Below the pieces are notes generated by a model. That model ran no database searches, was not told the DNA's origin, and worked only from the letters and a program-made list of their open reading frames with translations. Both the position numbers and the translations under genes were made by a program. Below, piece by piece: positions 53,378 through 64,000 of a DNA stretch of 64,000 nucleotides (its first letter is position 1; each line of letters starts with the position of its first letter). This DNA is from an uncultured Sphingomonadaceae bacterium (GTDB taxonomy: Bacteria; Pseudomonadota; Alphaproteobacteria; Sphingomonadales; Sphingomonadaceae), in assembly GCA_947499975.1 (NCBI GenBank), contig CANMQE010000001.1, positions 248,001 to 312,000 on the forward strand. Direction: 5' to 3'.

Positions 53378-54283
53378 ATGCAACAATCTGATCGGGCAGG
53401 ACTGCTGTTCGCCCTGGGCGGGTTCTGCCTGCTGTCGGTCGGCGATGCCATCGTGAAAGGGATCGACGGGGCATGGGCACCCACGGCCATTGCTGCCTTT
53501 CGCTATGGTCTTGGCGCCATCGGGCTCACCACGCTGCTGGTGATACGCGAAGGTTGGGCGCCGCTGCGCCGTATTCCGCGGCCCGGCATCCAGATGCTGC
53601 GCGGAATGGGCGTGGCACTGGCAACGGTCGCTTTCTTCGGAAGCCTCTGGTTGATGCCGCTGACCGAAGCAATCTCGATATCCTTCACCCAACCGATGTT
53701 CACGGCCCTGCTGGCGGCCCTGTTTCTAGGAGAGAAGTTGCGCTGGCAAACCGTGCTGGCAACGCTTGTGGCGTTTGCCGGTGTGCTGATCGTGCTGCGA
53801 CCCAATTTCGCCGTGATCGGGCTGGGGGCGCTGCTGCCATTGGTGGCTGCCTTCGGCATGGCCATCCTGATGACAGCCAACCGTGCCGGGGCTGGCGTGG
53901 CAAGTGCGCTGGCGATGCAGGCCTATGTCGCAATCGCTGCCACCGTGTTGCTGGTGATCGCAGCAATCGCCGGTCACCTGAGCGGGTGGGGCGAATTGCA
54001 AATAGTGATGCCGCGGTGGGATGTGGCAGCGAGGGTTGCTTTCATCGCCTTTTCGGCCAGCATCGCGCATTACCTGATCTATCTCGGCACGAGCTACGCA
54101 GGGGCCGCCACCGTTGCCCCGATGACATATGGCCAGCTGCTGGTTGCCACCGTCCTCGGCTGGGCCTTCTTTGACGAATTTCCGGACAGGATCGCGATGT
54201 TCGGGGCGTCAATCATCGTGGCTGCTGGATTGTGGCTCTGGTACGAAGGGCAAAATCGCCGCACAGGCACCGCCGCACGCTGA
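53378..54283 (+). CDS. DMT/EamA family transporter
   Basis: A 301-residue protein with ten predicted TM helices in two EamA halves. Marks are ISISFTQPMFTALLAALFLGEKLRW (first half) and ATVAPMTYGQLLVATVLGWAFFDEFPD (second half). Substrate unknown. It converges on the ArnT-like gene with 4 bp between. Only about 27% identical by eye to the DMT at 41180 in motif regions, so not a recent copy. Confidence 0.9.
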   Translation: MQQSDRAGLLFALGGFCLLSVGDAIVKGIDGAWAPTAIAAFRYGLGAIGLTTLLVIREGWAPLRRIPRPGIQMLRGMGVALATVAFFGSLWLMPLTEAISISFTQPMFTALLAALFLGEKLRWQTVLATLVAFAGVLIVLRPNFAVIGLGALLPLVAAFGMAILMTANRAGAGVASALAMQAYVAIAATVLLVIAAIAGHLSGWGELQIVMPRWDVAARVAFIAFSASIAHYLIYLGTSYAGAATVAPMTYGQLLVATVLGWAFFDEFPDRIAMFGASIIVAAGLWLWYEGQNRRTGTAAR

Positions 54284-54287
54284 GCGA

Positions 54288-55787
54288 TCAATCGCGGCGC
54301 ACCCATGCGGTAATCAGGCGCCCGTGCATCTGGGCAGACTTAGCGCGCCGATAGTCCCGCATAAGGGCCGCTTCCACCAGCGCCAGCGCCTCGCGATTGC
54401 GGATCGTCATGCCCTCGTCGGCGGTGACGATGGCTCCGGGCCGCTGCGCAAGGATGCGCGAGATCTCCGCCACCTGGCCTACCTCCAGCGCGCCGGTTTC
54501 CAGCGCATTGTTCAGATGATCGGGATAGACGAAGCGCGTCGGCACGCAGCTATCGGTCAGGCGATAGAGAACCGCCGGACCGTCCCAGATCCAAAGGCAG
54601 TCCGTCTTGCTGCCCACGTGCGGCGCGATGGCATCGGCAATATCCTGTACTTCGCCGCGTTCCTGAAGCGATTGTGCGCGGCGATCCGGCAAGGAGAGGA
54701 GGGCGAGCAGGATGGCAGAAAGCACCAGGGCGGGCCACAGTTTCAGCGGGCTGGCGCGGTTCAGCAGGGGCAGGGACACCAGCGCGGCCGGTGCTGCCAG
54801 TGCAGCATAGTAATAGAGATAGACGGTGCCCGGCAGCAGCACCGAGACAAGCGCCGATGCGGCCCAGGCCGCGTAGAACATCCATGTGCCGAACGGTTCG
54901 GGCCGTCTGATGCATAGCGCGGCATAAAGTCCTCCACCCGCCAGCACCACGAGGGGGGCGACGCCAAGCGCGTGCTTCTCTCCCCAGCGCCCCTGCGGCG
55001 CGGCAGCGCGTTCGAAGAAGCTGGCAAAGTTGGCGAACCAGAAGGCGTCGAACTCACCCAGCGCAGCATAGAAAACGCCAACAGCAACGGTGGGCAACAG
55101 ACCCATGAATGCGAACATGGCGGCAATCGCGGCAAGCCTTCGCGGCGCAGCGTTACGGCGGCATTCTACCCACAACGCCCAGCCGCCAAACAGCAGGCAT
55201 TGCGGGAGCACCGTGTATTTCACCTGCAGGGCCAGTCCGCCCAGCAGCATGGCAAGGGCGGCGCGGCGCGTGAATTGCGGATGATCCGCGTCCACCAGCA
55301 GCGCCGCCATGCCCAGCATCATGGGGGCGAGGAAAACCTCGCTTTGCCCAGAATAGCTGCCGTATGCGCTGAGGAGGAGGACGGTGATCGCGCCTGCGAA
55401 AGAGGCGGTCAGCCTGTCGACCAGCCGCCGCGCCAGATGAAATGTGAGGAACGCTGCGCCGATGGCGAAACCCGTCGCCACAAGCTGATAGGCGAGGGAA
55501 GAGGAGCCGAAGAGGCCGTGGGCGACGGCGTAAATGCCAAAGAGCCCGAAGGGCTTGCGGTCCCACCAGTCGACGAAGGGGAGCTCTCCGAATTGCATCC
55601 GCCAGCCGATGAAACTGTAAAGCTGTTCGTCAAAATCGGCGACGGGATCACCGAACCACATACTGCGCAGGGCTATCGTGAAAAGCGCGAGCGCCAGCAA
55701 ATGCACCGCGCCTGCATCCACGATGCGTGCGCCGCTGCCTTGTCGGCCTGCCCATCCGGCGGGCTTCACGGTCGCTTCTGCTGACAT
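54288..55787 (-). CDS. ArnT-like GT-C membrane protein
   Basis: A 499-residue protein with about ten TM helices. DFDEQLYSFIGWRMQFGELPFVDWWDRKPFG holds the periplasmic acidic loop and the R-K-P motif of the GT39/PMT-2/ArnT group. It probably transfers a lipid-linked sugar to an envelope acceptor. It lies outside the glycan island proper but may serve the same surface. No operon partner; divergent from the HNH gene. Confidence 0.82.
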   Translation of the reverse strand: MSAEATVKPAGWAGRQGSGARIVDAGAVHLLALALFTIALRSMWFGDPVADFDEQLYSFIGWRMQFGELPFVDWWDRKPFGLFGIYAVAHGLFGSSSLAYQLVATGFAIGAAFLTFHLARRLVDRLTASFAGAITVLLLSAYGSYSGQSEVFLAPMMLGMAALLVDADHPQFTRRAALAMLLGGLALQVKYTVLPQCLLFGGWALWVECRRNAAPRRLAAIAAMFAFMGLLPTVAVGVFYAALGEFDAFWFANFASFFERAAAPQGRWGEKHALGVAPLVVLAGGGLYAALCIRRPEPFGTWMFYAAWAASALVSVLLPGTVYLYYYAALAAPAALVSLPLLNRASPLKLWPALVLSAILLALLSLPDRRAQSLQERGEVQDIADAIAPHVGSKTDCLWIWDGPAVLYRLTDSCVPTRFVYPDHLNNALETGALEVGQVAEISRILAQRPGAIVTADEGMTIRNREALALVEAALMRDYRRAKSAQMHGRLITAWVRRD

Positions 55788-55825
55788 GGTGGCCAGCCAT
55801 GCGGCAACATGGTTAAGGATGCCTT

Positions 55826-56110
55826 ATGAGCGAAGTAGATTCCGCCCGGTGCTGGCTATGCGAAAGGCCGATTGGCAGGCGGGTGCAATGGCATCACACC
55901 GTGCCAAAGGCGAAGAAGGGGCGGGAGACGGTGCCCGTGCACCCGATCTGCCATCGCACCATCCACGCGCATTTCACCAATGCCGAGCTGGCGCGGATTG
56001 AGGGGGCGCGAGAGCCGCTGCTGGAATTGGAGGAGGTCGCCAGGTTCCTGCGCTGGATTGCGGATAAACCACCCGATTTCCACGCGCCGACACGGCGGCC
56101 CAAGAGCTAG
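55826..56110 (+). CDS. Small HNH-nuclease-like zinc protein
   Basis: A 94-residue protein. C9-x-x-C12 and HPICHRTIHAHF (Cys 42, His 43, His 47) form a zinc site. HH (23-24) in WHHTVPKAKKG is the HNH catalytic start. The central N position is His (VHPICH). It may be a nuclease or just a zinc-binding fold; no methylase or restriction partner is adjacent. The stop shares CTAG with the convergent methyltransferase gene. Confidence 0.82.
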   Translation: MSEVDSARCWLCERPIGRRVQWHHTVPKAKKGRETVPVHPICHRTIHAHFTNAELARIEGAREPLLELEEVARFLRWIADKPPDFHAPTRRPKS

Positions 56111-56694
56111 TCCGAACTTGCCTCGTCGCTAGCGTTTGCTTCACCAGGTGCAGGGCTGGAAAATCCATCGAGGAAGAACTCGGGCACCGTCCATTTGAAC
56201 ACCTTGCGATTTTCCACCTTCGTTTCGACATCCGGGCTCCAGCCGCCCATGGCAAAAGCGTGGCTGACGACGCGGGAGCCGGGTTCCATCTGATCCATGA
56301 TGCGCGGACGCAGCCTGAGATTTTGCGTGGAACCCAAGTAGAGCGCCAGCACGTCCACTTCGCGAAGATCCGTCTCGAACATGTCCTGCTTGCGGAATTC
56401 CACCAGGTCAGAAACTTCGGCCGTACGCGCATTTTCCCGCGCGCGCTCGAGCAGGGCATCGTCGATTTCCACGCCGATTGCGCGAATTCCATAATCGCGG
56501 GCAGCGGCAATCACGATGCGCCCGTCACCGGAGCCGAGATCGACGAGCAGATCGCCATCCTCGATTTCAGCCAAGCGCAGCATCTCGTCCACCACGGCAG
56601 GCGGCGTCGGGATGTAATGGATATCCTGACTGTCATCGACGCAGGATACGAGGAGGAGGGATGCAAGAACCGCGAACAGGGAAAAGGCTTTCAT
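56107..56694 (-). CDS. Exported methyltransferase-like lipoprotein
   Basis: 195 residues from the ATG at 56694. MKAFSLFAVLASLLLVSC is a lipoprotein signal (Cys 18). The mature part is a class I methyltransferase fold: VDLGSGDGRIVIAAARDYG is SAM motif I, AIGVEIDDALLERARENA the acidic strand. Such signal-bearing forms exist in other proteobacteria and their activity is unproved. SAM is not expected outside the cytoplasm. The alternative start 13 codons upstream does not remove the signal. Confidence 0.78.
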   Translation of the reverse strand: MKAFSLFAVLASLLLVSCVDDSQDIHYIPTPPAVVDEMLRLAEIEDGDLLVDLGSGDGRIVIAAARDYGIRAIGVEIDDALLERARENARTAEVSDLVEFRKQDMFETDLREVDVLALYLGSTQNLRLRPRIMDQMEPGSRVVSHAFAMGGWSPDVETKVENRKVFKWTVPEFFLDGFSSPAPGEANASDEASSD

Positions 56695-56824
56695 CTTGCT
56701 AGCAACGCCCACAGGCCCGCCGTGATCCAGCATCGCGCCAGATAAAGATGATCATTTCCAGACAGTGATCGGTAAGGCCTGCAGGCTGACGCCACAAGGA
56801 TCGTCCAGGCACTTTCACTGGACA

Positions 56825-56864
56825 GACAAAGGGCCGCAGCACCGAAAGTGCAGCGGCCCTTGTC
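56825..56864 (-). terminator. Terminator of the atp operon
   Basis: GGGCCGC (56831-56837) pairs with GCGGCCC (56853-56859), GCAC with GTGC, and flanking GAC/GTC extend the stem around a CGAAA loop. Read leftward it ends in CCCTTTGTC, 31 bp after the atpC stop. Confidence 0.85.
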
Positions 56865-56894
56865 ATGCGCGAAGCCCATGGCTTTCGCGTCCGA

Positions 56895-57152
56895 TCAGTC
56901 CTCGACGTGTTCGGCAAGAACCGTCAGGCCCTTGTCGCCAACTTCGGCAAAGCCGCCGCGGACTTCGATGGTCTCCGGCGTGGCGCCTTCGGTCTTGTAG
57001 ACCTGCACGGCACCGTCACGCACTGTGGACATGAAGGGCGCGTGGCCCTCCAGCACGCCGAACTCGCCTTCTGCACCGGGGACGACCACCATGTGAACGT
57101 CTTCGGAGCGAACCAGCTTGCTGGGCGTGACGAGTTCGAAATGCAGAGCCAT
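56895..57152 (-). CDS. atpC: ATP synthase F1 epsilon subunit, short form
   Basis: 85 residues: [23 protein letters not shown] opens the beta-sandwich, with [18 protein letters not shown] typical of epsilon. The family is usually 130-140 residues; this form lacks the whole C-terminal helical hairpin that inhibits ATP hydrolysis. The stop is clean and followed by the operon terminator, so it is a genuine short form. It lies 5 bp after atpD. Confidence 0.93.
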   Translation of the reverse strand: MALHFELVTPSKLVRSEDVHMVVVPGAEGEFGVLEGHAPFMSTVRDGAVQVYKTEGATPETIEVRGGFAEVGDKGLTVLAEHVED

Positions 57153-57157
57153 GTTGC

Positions 57158-58633
<1,476 letters not shown>

Positions 58634-58690
58634 TCAGATGAAAGTCTGTTTCGGTTTCGTACTTCGTGTCGCGAATTGCGGTCGGTTACC

Positions 58691-59032
58691 TTATTGGGCG
58701 CACACCGCTTCGGAGTCCTGGATCATCCAGGCATCACCGGTTTCGTTGGCAGCCAGCGTGGCATCGTTGCGCAGAACTTCGTCATCGCCCAGGCCATATT
58801 CGCACGACGCCGTATCGGCGCCCATCGCGCGCTGACAGATCGAGGTGCTGACAGCTTCTGCATCGGGGCAGGTTTCGGCGAACAGTTCGGCGAACAGCGC
58901 TTCGTCGGGCGCGGGCAGCGAGACGGTCGGCTCGGCTTCCATCGCCTGCGCAGGCGCAGGCTCGGAAACGGGCTCTTCACCGCAGGCAGTAAGGGCGATC
59001 ATCGGGAGGAGGAGGGAGGCGTAGAGTTTCAA
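58691..59032 (-). CDS. Lipoprotein encoded inside the atp operon
   Basis: A 113-residue protein with lipobox LTAC (Cys 17) and a Pro/Glu/Ala-rich linker. A compact domain (about 45-113) follows with four Cys (in ETCPDAEAVSTSICQRA, ASCEYGL and near the C-terminus, AVCAQ), suggesting two disulfides. It sits between atpG and atpD on the same strand, 14 bp after atpG and 75 bp before atpD. No known F1 component is a lipoprotein. Role unknown; it may be a passenger of the operon or a periplasmic factor. Confidence 0.8.
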   Translation of the reverse strand: MKLYASLLLPMIALTACGEEPVSEPAPAQAMEAEPTVSLPAPDEALFAELFAETCPDAEAVSTSICQRAMGADTASCEYGLGDDEVLRNDATLAANETGDAWMIQDSEAVCAQ

Positions 59033-59046
59033 GATATTCTTCCTGC

Positions 59047-59916
59047 TTAGAGCGCTTCGGCGCCCGCAATGATTTCGATAAGTTCGGTGGTGATCGCGGC
59101 CTGGCGGCTGCGGTTGTACTGGATCGTCAGCTTGTCGATCAGCTCGCCAGCGTTGCGCGTGGCGTTGTCCATTGCCGTCATCGAGGCGCCCTGTTCGGAT
59201 GCCTCGCGCTCCAGCAATGCGCCGAAAAGCTGCGTCTTGATGTAGCGCGGCAGCAGGTCCTCGAGGATTTCCTCCTCGTCCGGCTCGTATTCCACAGCGG
59301 CATCGGATTCCACGATCTCGTCGGGCGTGGGCACCGGCAGGATCTGCACGGTGGTGGGATCCTGTGCCAGAGCGCTCTTGAAGATCGGATAGACGAGGTG
59401 GGCGATGTCGAACTCGCCCTTCTCGAACTTCGCCACCAGATCGTCGGCAATCTTTTCCGCCTCGGCGAAATCGGGATTGCGCATGTCGCTGGTGTCATAG
59501 TGGCGATCGATGCTGTTCGCGAAATCACGCTTGATCGGCGCACGGCCCTTCTTGCCGACGAGGTAGAACGATACGTCCTTGCCCTCGGCAATCAACTTGC
59601 GCGCCTGCTTCTTCGCCTCTTTCACGATATTCGCGTTGAGACCGCCACACAGGCCCTTGTCCGTGTTCACCACCACCAGCAGGTGGCGCTGGTTGGAGCC
59701 GGTGCCGCGCAGCAGCAAGGGAGCGCTGTCGCCGTTCACCTTGCCGGCGAGCGAGCCCATGACGCCTGCCAGACGCTCCGCATAGGGGCGTGCGGACTCG
59801 GCAGCGGCCTGCGCCTTGCGCAGTTTTGCCGCCGCGACCATCTGCTTGGCCTTGGTGATCTTCTGCGTCGACTTGACCGATTTGATCCGGTCCTTGAGTT
59901 CCTTGAGGCTAGCCAT
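59047..59916 (-). CDS. atpG: ATP synthase F1 gamma subunit
   Basis: A 289-residue rotor subunit. [20 protein letters not shown] is the conserved N-terminal coiled coil, and the C-terminal [20 protein letters not shown] the partner helix. The Rossmann-like middle has DKGLCGGLN. It lies 30 bp after atpA. Confidence 0.97.
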   Translation of the reverse strand: MASLKELKDRIKSVKSTQKITKAKQMVAAAKLRKAQAAAESARPYAERLAGVMGSLAGKVNGDSAPLLLRGTGSNQRHLLVVVNTDKGLCGGLNANIVKEAKKQARKLIAEGKDVSFYLVGKKGRAPIKRDFANSIDRHYDTSDMRNPDFAEAEKIADDLVAKFEKGEFDIAHLVYPIFKSALAQDPTTVQILPVPTPDEIVESDAAVEYEPDEEEILEDLLPRYIKTQLFGALLEREASEQGASMTAMDNATRNAGELIDKLTIQYNRSRQAAITTELIEIIAGAEAL

Positions 59917-59946
59917 TTCGGCTCCCTATCGTTCTCGGTTTCCGAA

Positions 59947-61482
<1,536 letters not shown>

Positions 61483-61505
61483 TCAGCCTTCTTGTGTGGG
61501 GCTAC

Positions 61506-62063
61506 TCAGGCGGTCTTCATGGCCTGGGCGAGGGAGTTGAGACGGGTGCGGATCGAGCTGTCGATGCGCTTCGATCCGATGGTGACGACGAGCCCGCCCA
61601 GAAGGTCGGGGTCGACGCGCGATTTCAGTTTCACGGTGCGGCCTTCGCGGGCCCGCAGCCGGGTTTCCAGGTCTGCCATCTGCGCATCCGTCAGCGCATG
61701 GGCGGAAGCGACCTCTGCCTGCACCTCTCCGCGCTGGGCAGCGGCGATGGTGGTGAAAGCGCGGATGATGCCCGGCAGTTTCGACACGCGGCGGTTTTCC
61801 GCCAGCACGCCGAGGAAATTCTTCGTAAGTTCCGACAGGCCGAGGTGATCGCCGATACCGGCCATCACCGAGGCAAGCTGCGAACGCTTGATCTCGGGAT
61901 TGTTGATCAGTGCCGACAGCTCGGGCGATTCGCGCAAGGCGAGTTCGAGCTTGTCGAGATCGGACTCGACAGCGGTTACCGTGCCAGCTTCACTGGCAAG
62001 ATCGAATAGGGCCGAGGCATAACGCCCTGCCAGGCTGGCCTGAATACCGGCGGAAAGCTCCAC
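61506..62063 (-). CDS. atpH: ATP synthase F1 delta subunit (OSCP)
   Basis: A 185-residue peripheral-stalk subunit. [16 protein letters not shown] is the N-terminal mark, and [26 protein letters not shown] the C-terminal one. The start is GTG. It opens the operon atpH-A-G-lipoprotein-D-C. F0 genes are elsewhere, as is usual in alphaproteobacteria. Confidence 0.95.
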   Translation of the reverse strand: MELSAGIQASLAGRYASALFDLASEAGTVTAVESDLDKLELALRESPELSALINNPEIKRSQLASVMAGIGDHLGLSELTKNFLGVLAENRRVSKLPGIIRAFTTIAAAQRGEVQAEVASAHALTDAQMADLETRLRAREGRTVKLKSRVDPDLLGGLVVTIGSKRIDSSIRTRLNSLAQAMKTA

Positions 62064-62135
62064 GCGCGATTATCCTTCAAGGTCCGAGTAACGGAAAAAA
62101 TGGGGCCTTTTTCGCAGGCGCAGCAATAACGCCCG

Positions 62136-62141
62136 TGTCAA
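62136..62141 (-). promoter_or_regulatory. Possible -35 element of the atp operon
   Basis: TTGACA reads leftward at 62141-62136, about 73 bp before the atpH GTG. No clear -10 hexamer is seen at the right distance, as is common in GC-rich alphaproteobacteria. The 146 bp between atpH and the next gene hold nothing else I recognise. Confidence 0.3.
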
Positions 62142-62209
62142 GGTTGGCGCGCGCCTAGCACCGGGGTTTGATTCATGCAACCCGGCCAGCGGCGCAAGTC
62201 CGCATTGCA

Positions 62210-62764
62210 TCATCCAAGCGATCTGCCCAGCCAGACAATCGGACCCAGTGCCAACACGCAGTAAGCGACCGCGATCATCCACCAGCGTTTGATGAAGATC
62301 ATCGTCACGATCAGCAATCCGGCGATAACGTCGGCCAGTACTACAGATATGAAATCCATGAAGTGCAGGCCCTGCTGCCAGACTTCCACAAACCAGCGGA
62401 AATTCACCGACCAGAAGAACAGGGACATGAGAATCCACTGATAGCGGCGGTTGTCCTGATAATATTGCGCAAGGTCCACGCCATCATCATCGACCTTGTC
62501 AGGCAGGCTGACCGCGGCAAGCAGGACGAGCAGGACAAGAGCCAGCATGATTGGCAGGAATTGGGCCAGGGTAATGCTGCCCTCGGCATTTCTGGCCGCA
62601 GCCCACCAGTAGGAAATGATCGTCAGCAGGACGAACAGGGCAAAGAGGGGTTGCGCCCAATGCCATTTGACCTTCTTCGAGCGCAGTACGCGATTGAGGT
62701 TCTCAAGCTCGAAGGCAACCCCGATGCCGAGCACGATGGATGCAAAGACGAGGGCCTGCTCCAT
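62210..62764 (-). CDS. Hypothetical membrane protein, 184 residues
   Basis: Five to six hydrophobic helices (about 3-20, 38-55, 67-86, 113-128, 138-158 and 162-180) joined by short charged loops. A Trp-rich loop FFWSVNFRWFVEVWQQG lies near 117-133. No family recognised. The ATG abuts the protease stop with no gap, so the two are probably co-expressed and may act together in the inner membrane. Confidence 0.6.
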   Translation of the reverse strand: MEQALVFASIVLGIGVAFELENLNRVLRSKKVKWHWAQPLFALFVLLTIISYWWAAARNAEGSITLAQFLPIMLALVLLVLLAAVSLPDKVDDDGVDLAQYYQDNRRYQWILMSLFFWSVNFRWFVEVWQQGLHFMDFISVVLADVIAGLLIVTMIFIKRWWMIAVAYCVLALGPIVWLGRSLG

Positions 62765-64000
62765 CTATTCCCCCGTCTGCGCGCCGGGTGTTTCGACCGC
62801 TTCGGTGCAGCGATACACCAGCCGCTCGTTCGGGCGCTGGGGCAGGGCGGCCATGATAGCTGCCTGGCTGCTGCCCAGTTCGCGCACGGACGCATCGTCG
62901 GCCGCGCATTGCGGCGCCGTGTACTCGCCGCGCGCGCTGCGGGCTTCTCTCATGGCGGAAAGATCGAGGAGGTAACGCTCCATAACCAGTTCGCCCTCTT
63001 CGGGGTCGAAGCGGTTGACCGATACGGCAGCCTCGTTCGCTGGCACGAACACGCGCGTCCAGCGCCCGCCGGTAAGGCCATATTGCGTGCGGCCATTGAT
63101 ACAGCCGTCGCCGGACCATTCTAAGTCCATGTCTTCCTGCGGGGCGCCCACCACCCGGCTGCGCTGGGTATCGAGCACGCAGGTGAGACTTGCGCCCTCC
63201 GTCTGCGCGGTTTCCGGCGTGGTGATCGCGCCGGTGGGGCCATCTTCCGGCGATCCTGCGCGCAGCACCTCGACCACGCAATCGTCGATCTCGGCAAAGG
63301 CCGGGCGGGAGAACCAGCTCGTCGCCATGCCCACCAACGCGAGGATGGAGGCCGCCCCGGCAATGGCCCGCATGCGCATATCGGCGCGCAGGTGGCCGAG
63401 CACCGCGACGCCGCCCGCGACGATGGCGGCGATGAAGAAGATCAGAGCCAGCGCCATGCCGTTGCTGCGCGCCTCTATCACTTCATAAGTAATAAGGCGC
63501 CGCGCTTCCGCGGTCTGCTGAGCCAGCGCTTCTGCCTCGCGGCTGGCGCGCTCGCTTTCACGCTGCGCCTCGCGCTCCGCCCGGGCGATCTCCTCCTCCT
63601 CCAAGTCGGCGAGGCTGCGACAAGGGAGGGAATTGATGCGCGGCTGCACGTCGTTCGCGCGCAGGAAAGGCAGCAGTTCGCGCGTGCTGATGGCGAAGAA
63701 GAACTCCGCATCGGAGCCACCGCTCTCGGTGCCGAAGGAATTGACGCCGATCACGCGCCCGCAATCATCCACCAGCGGACCGCCCGAATTGCCGCGGGCG
63801 ATGGGAGCGGTGTGCAGGATGGTGTCGAATTCCCTGCTGGGCCGGCTGCCGGAGAGAAATCCGGTGGCGGTGACGGGGGGCTGCGCGCGGAAGATGTCCG
63901 ACTGTTCCAGCCCTTGTGCCCGGTCCACGTTGAGCGGGTATCCCACTGCGGTAACGGATCCGCTACGCGCAGGGTTGCCAGCTATGGTGAGCGGGGGCAG
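62765..64000 (-). CDS. Trypsin-like serine protease with coiled coil and TM segments (5' end outside window)
   Basis: The frame runs to the right edge without a stop, so the start and the catalytic His and Asp lie outside. The nucleophile GNSGGPLVDD is visible. After the protease domain come a Glu/Arg/Ala-rich coiled coil (EEEEIARAEREAQRESERA), two TM helices (about 160-185 and 195-215 residues from the visible start), and a Cys-containing soluble C-terminal domain. This layout is unlike DegP and has no PDZ domain in view. Residue counts are approximate. Confidence 0.8.
   Translation of the reverse strand: MPPLTIAGNPARSGSVTAVGYPLNVDRAQGLEQSDIFRAQPPVTATGFLSGSRPSREFDTILHTAPIARGNSGGPLVDDCGRVIGVNSFGTESGGSDAEFFFAISTRELLPFLRANDVQPRINSLPCRSLADLEEEEIARAEREAQRESERASREAEALAQQTAEARRLITYEVIEARSNGMALALIFFIAAIVAGGVAVLGHLRADMRMRAIAGAASILALVGMATSWFSRPAFAEIDDCVVEVLRAGSPEDGPTGAITTPETAQTEGASLTCVLDTQRSRVVGAPQEDMDLEWSGDGCINGRTQYGLTGGRWTRVFVPANEAAVSVNRFDPEEGELVMERYLLDLSAMREARSARGEYTAPQCAADDASVRELGSSQAAIMAALPQRPNERLVYRCTEAVETPGAQTGE

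Overview
The window is GC-rich (roughly 64%), densely coding DNA with almost no intergenic space. The gene set points to an alphaproteobacterium, most likely Sphingomonadales, family Erythrobacteraceae. The evidence is the CcrM GANTC methylase, a split F1 operon (atpHAGDC without F0 genes), the ChvG/ChvI-HprK-RapZ-EIIA-HPr block beside pckA, a COX4_pro_2 microprotein beside the three-gene transhydrogenase, and an ABA4-like protein. The taxonomic call is inference. I saw no rRNA, tRNA, CRISPR array, insertion sequence or prophage, and no gene-free stretch over 300 bp.

Layout. 1-2.7 kb: the end of rmuC, a lipoprotein and a GAF/HisKA_2 kinase. 2.7-10 kb: a leftward regulatory operon (chvI, chvG, hprK, rapZ, EIIA-Man, HPr, SpoU methylase) diverging from pckA. 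10-16 kb: small proteins, a methyltransferase, a polysaccharide deacetylase, a DUF885 peptidase, a TonB-like protein and a hydrolase. 16-18.6 kb: two cysteine desulfurases and a ferredoxin (Fe-S assembly). 18.7-28 kb: DJ-1/PfpI, parC, a secreted repeat protein, the cca-nudix-DUF1285-GNAT block, a PQQ-type sugar dehydrogenase overlapping rnhB start-to-start, and an SDR. 28-33.7 kb: sulfotransferase, ccrM behind a dense GANTC cluster, folP, a lipoprotein and an NtrC-like regulator. 33.8-37 kb: COX IV microprotein, pntAA, an unnamed 42-residue membrane protein, pntAB and pntB. 37-44 kb: racemase, dNTPase, small metabolic genes, an entericidin-like lipoprotein, a DMT permease and a lone cpaF. 44-53 kb: a surface-glycan island of two convergent runs (GT4, a degenerate asparagine-synthetase-like protein and a flippase-like protein against a methyltransferase, pyruvyl transferase, membrane glycosyltransferase and GT2). 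53-57 kb: DMT permease, ArnT-like protein, HNH protein and an exported methyltransferase. 57-62 kb: the atp operon with a lipoprotein gene inserted. 62-64 kb: a membrane protein and the 3' part of a membrane serine protease.

How the genes work together. The 2.7-10 kb block joins carbon/nitrogen signalling (PTS phosphocarriers and their kinase) to an envelope-stress two-component system and to gluconeogenesis. The pnt and atp operons supply NADPH and ATP from the proton gradient. CcrM links cell-cycle methylation to its own promoter. The glycan island probably builds or decorates an extracellular polysaccharide.

The most promising under-described items are the glycan island with its degenerate AsnB-like protein, the lipoprotein inside the atp operon, the microprotein between pntAA and pntAB, the ferredoxin that appears to start at ATC, the NtrC-like regulator with an altered GAFTGA loop, and the exported SAM-methyltransferase-like lipoprotein.
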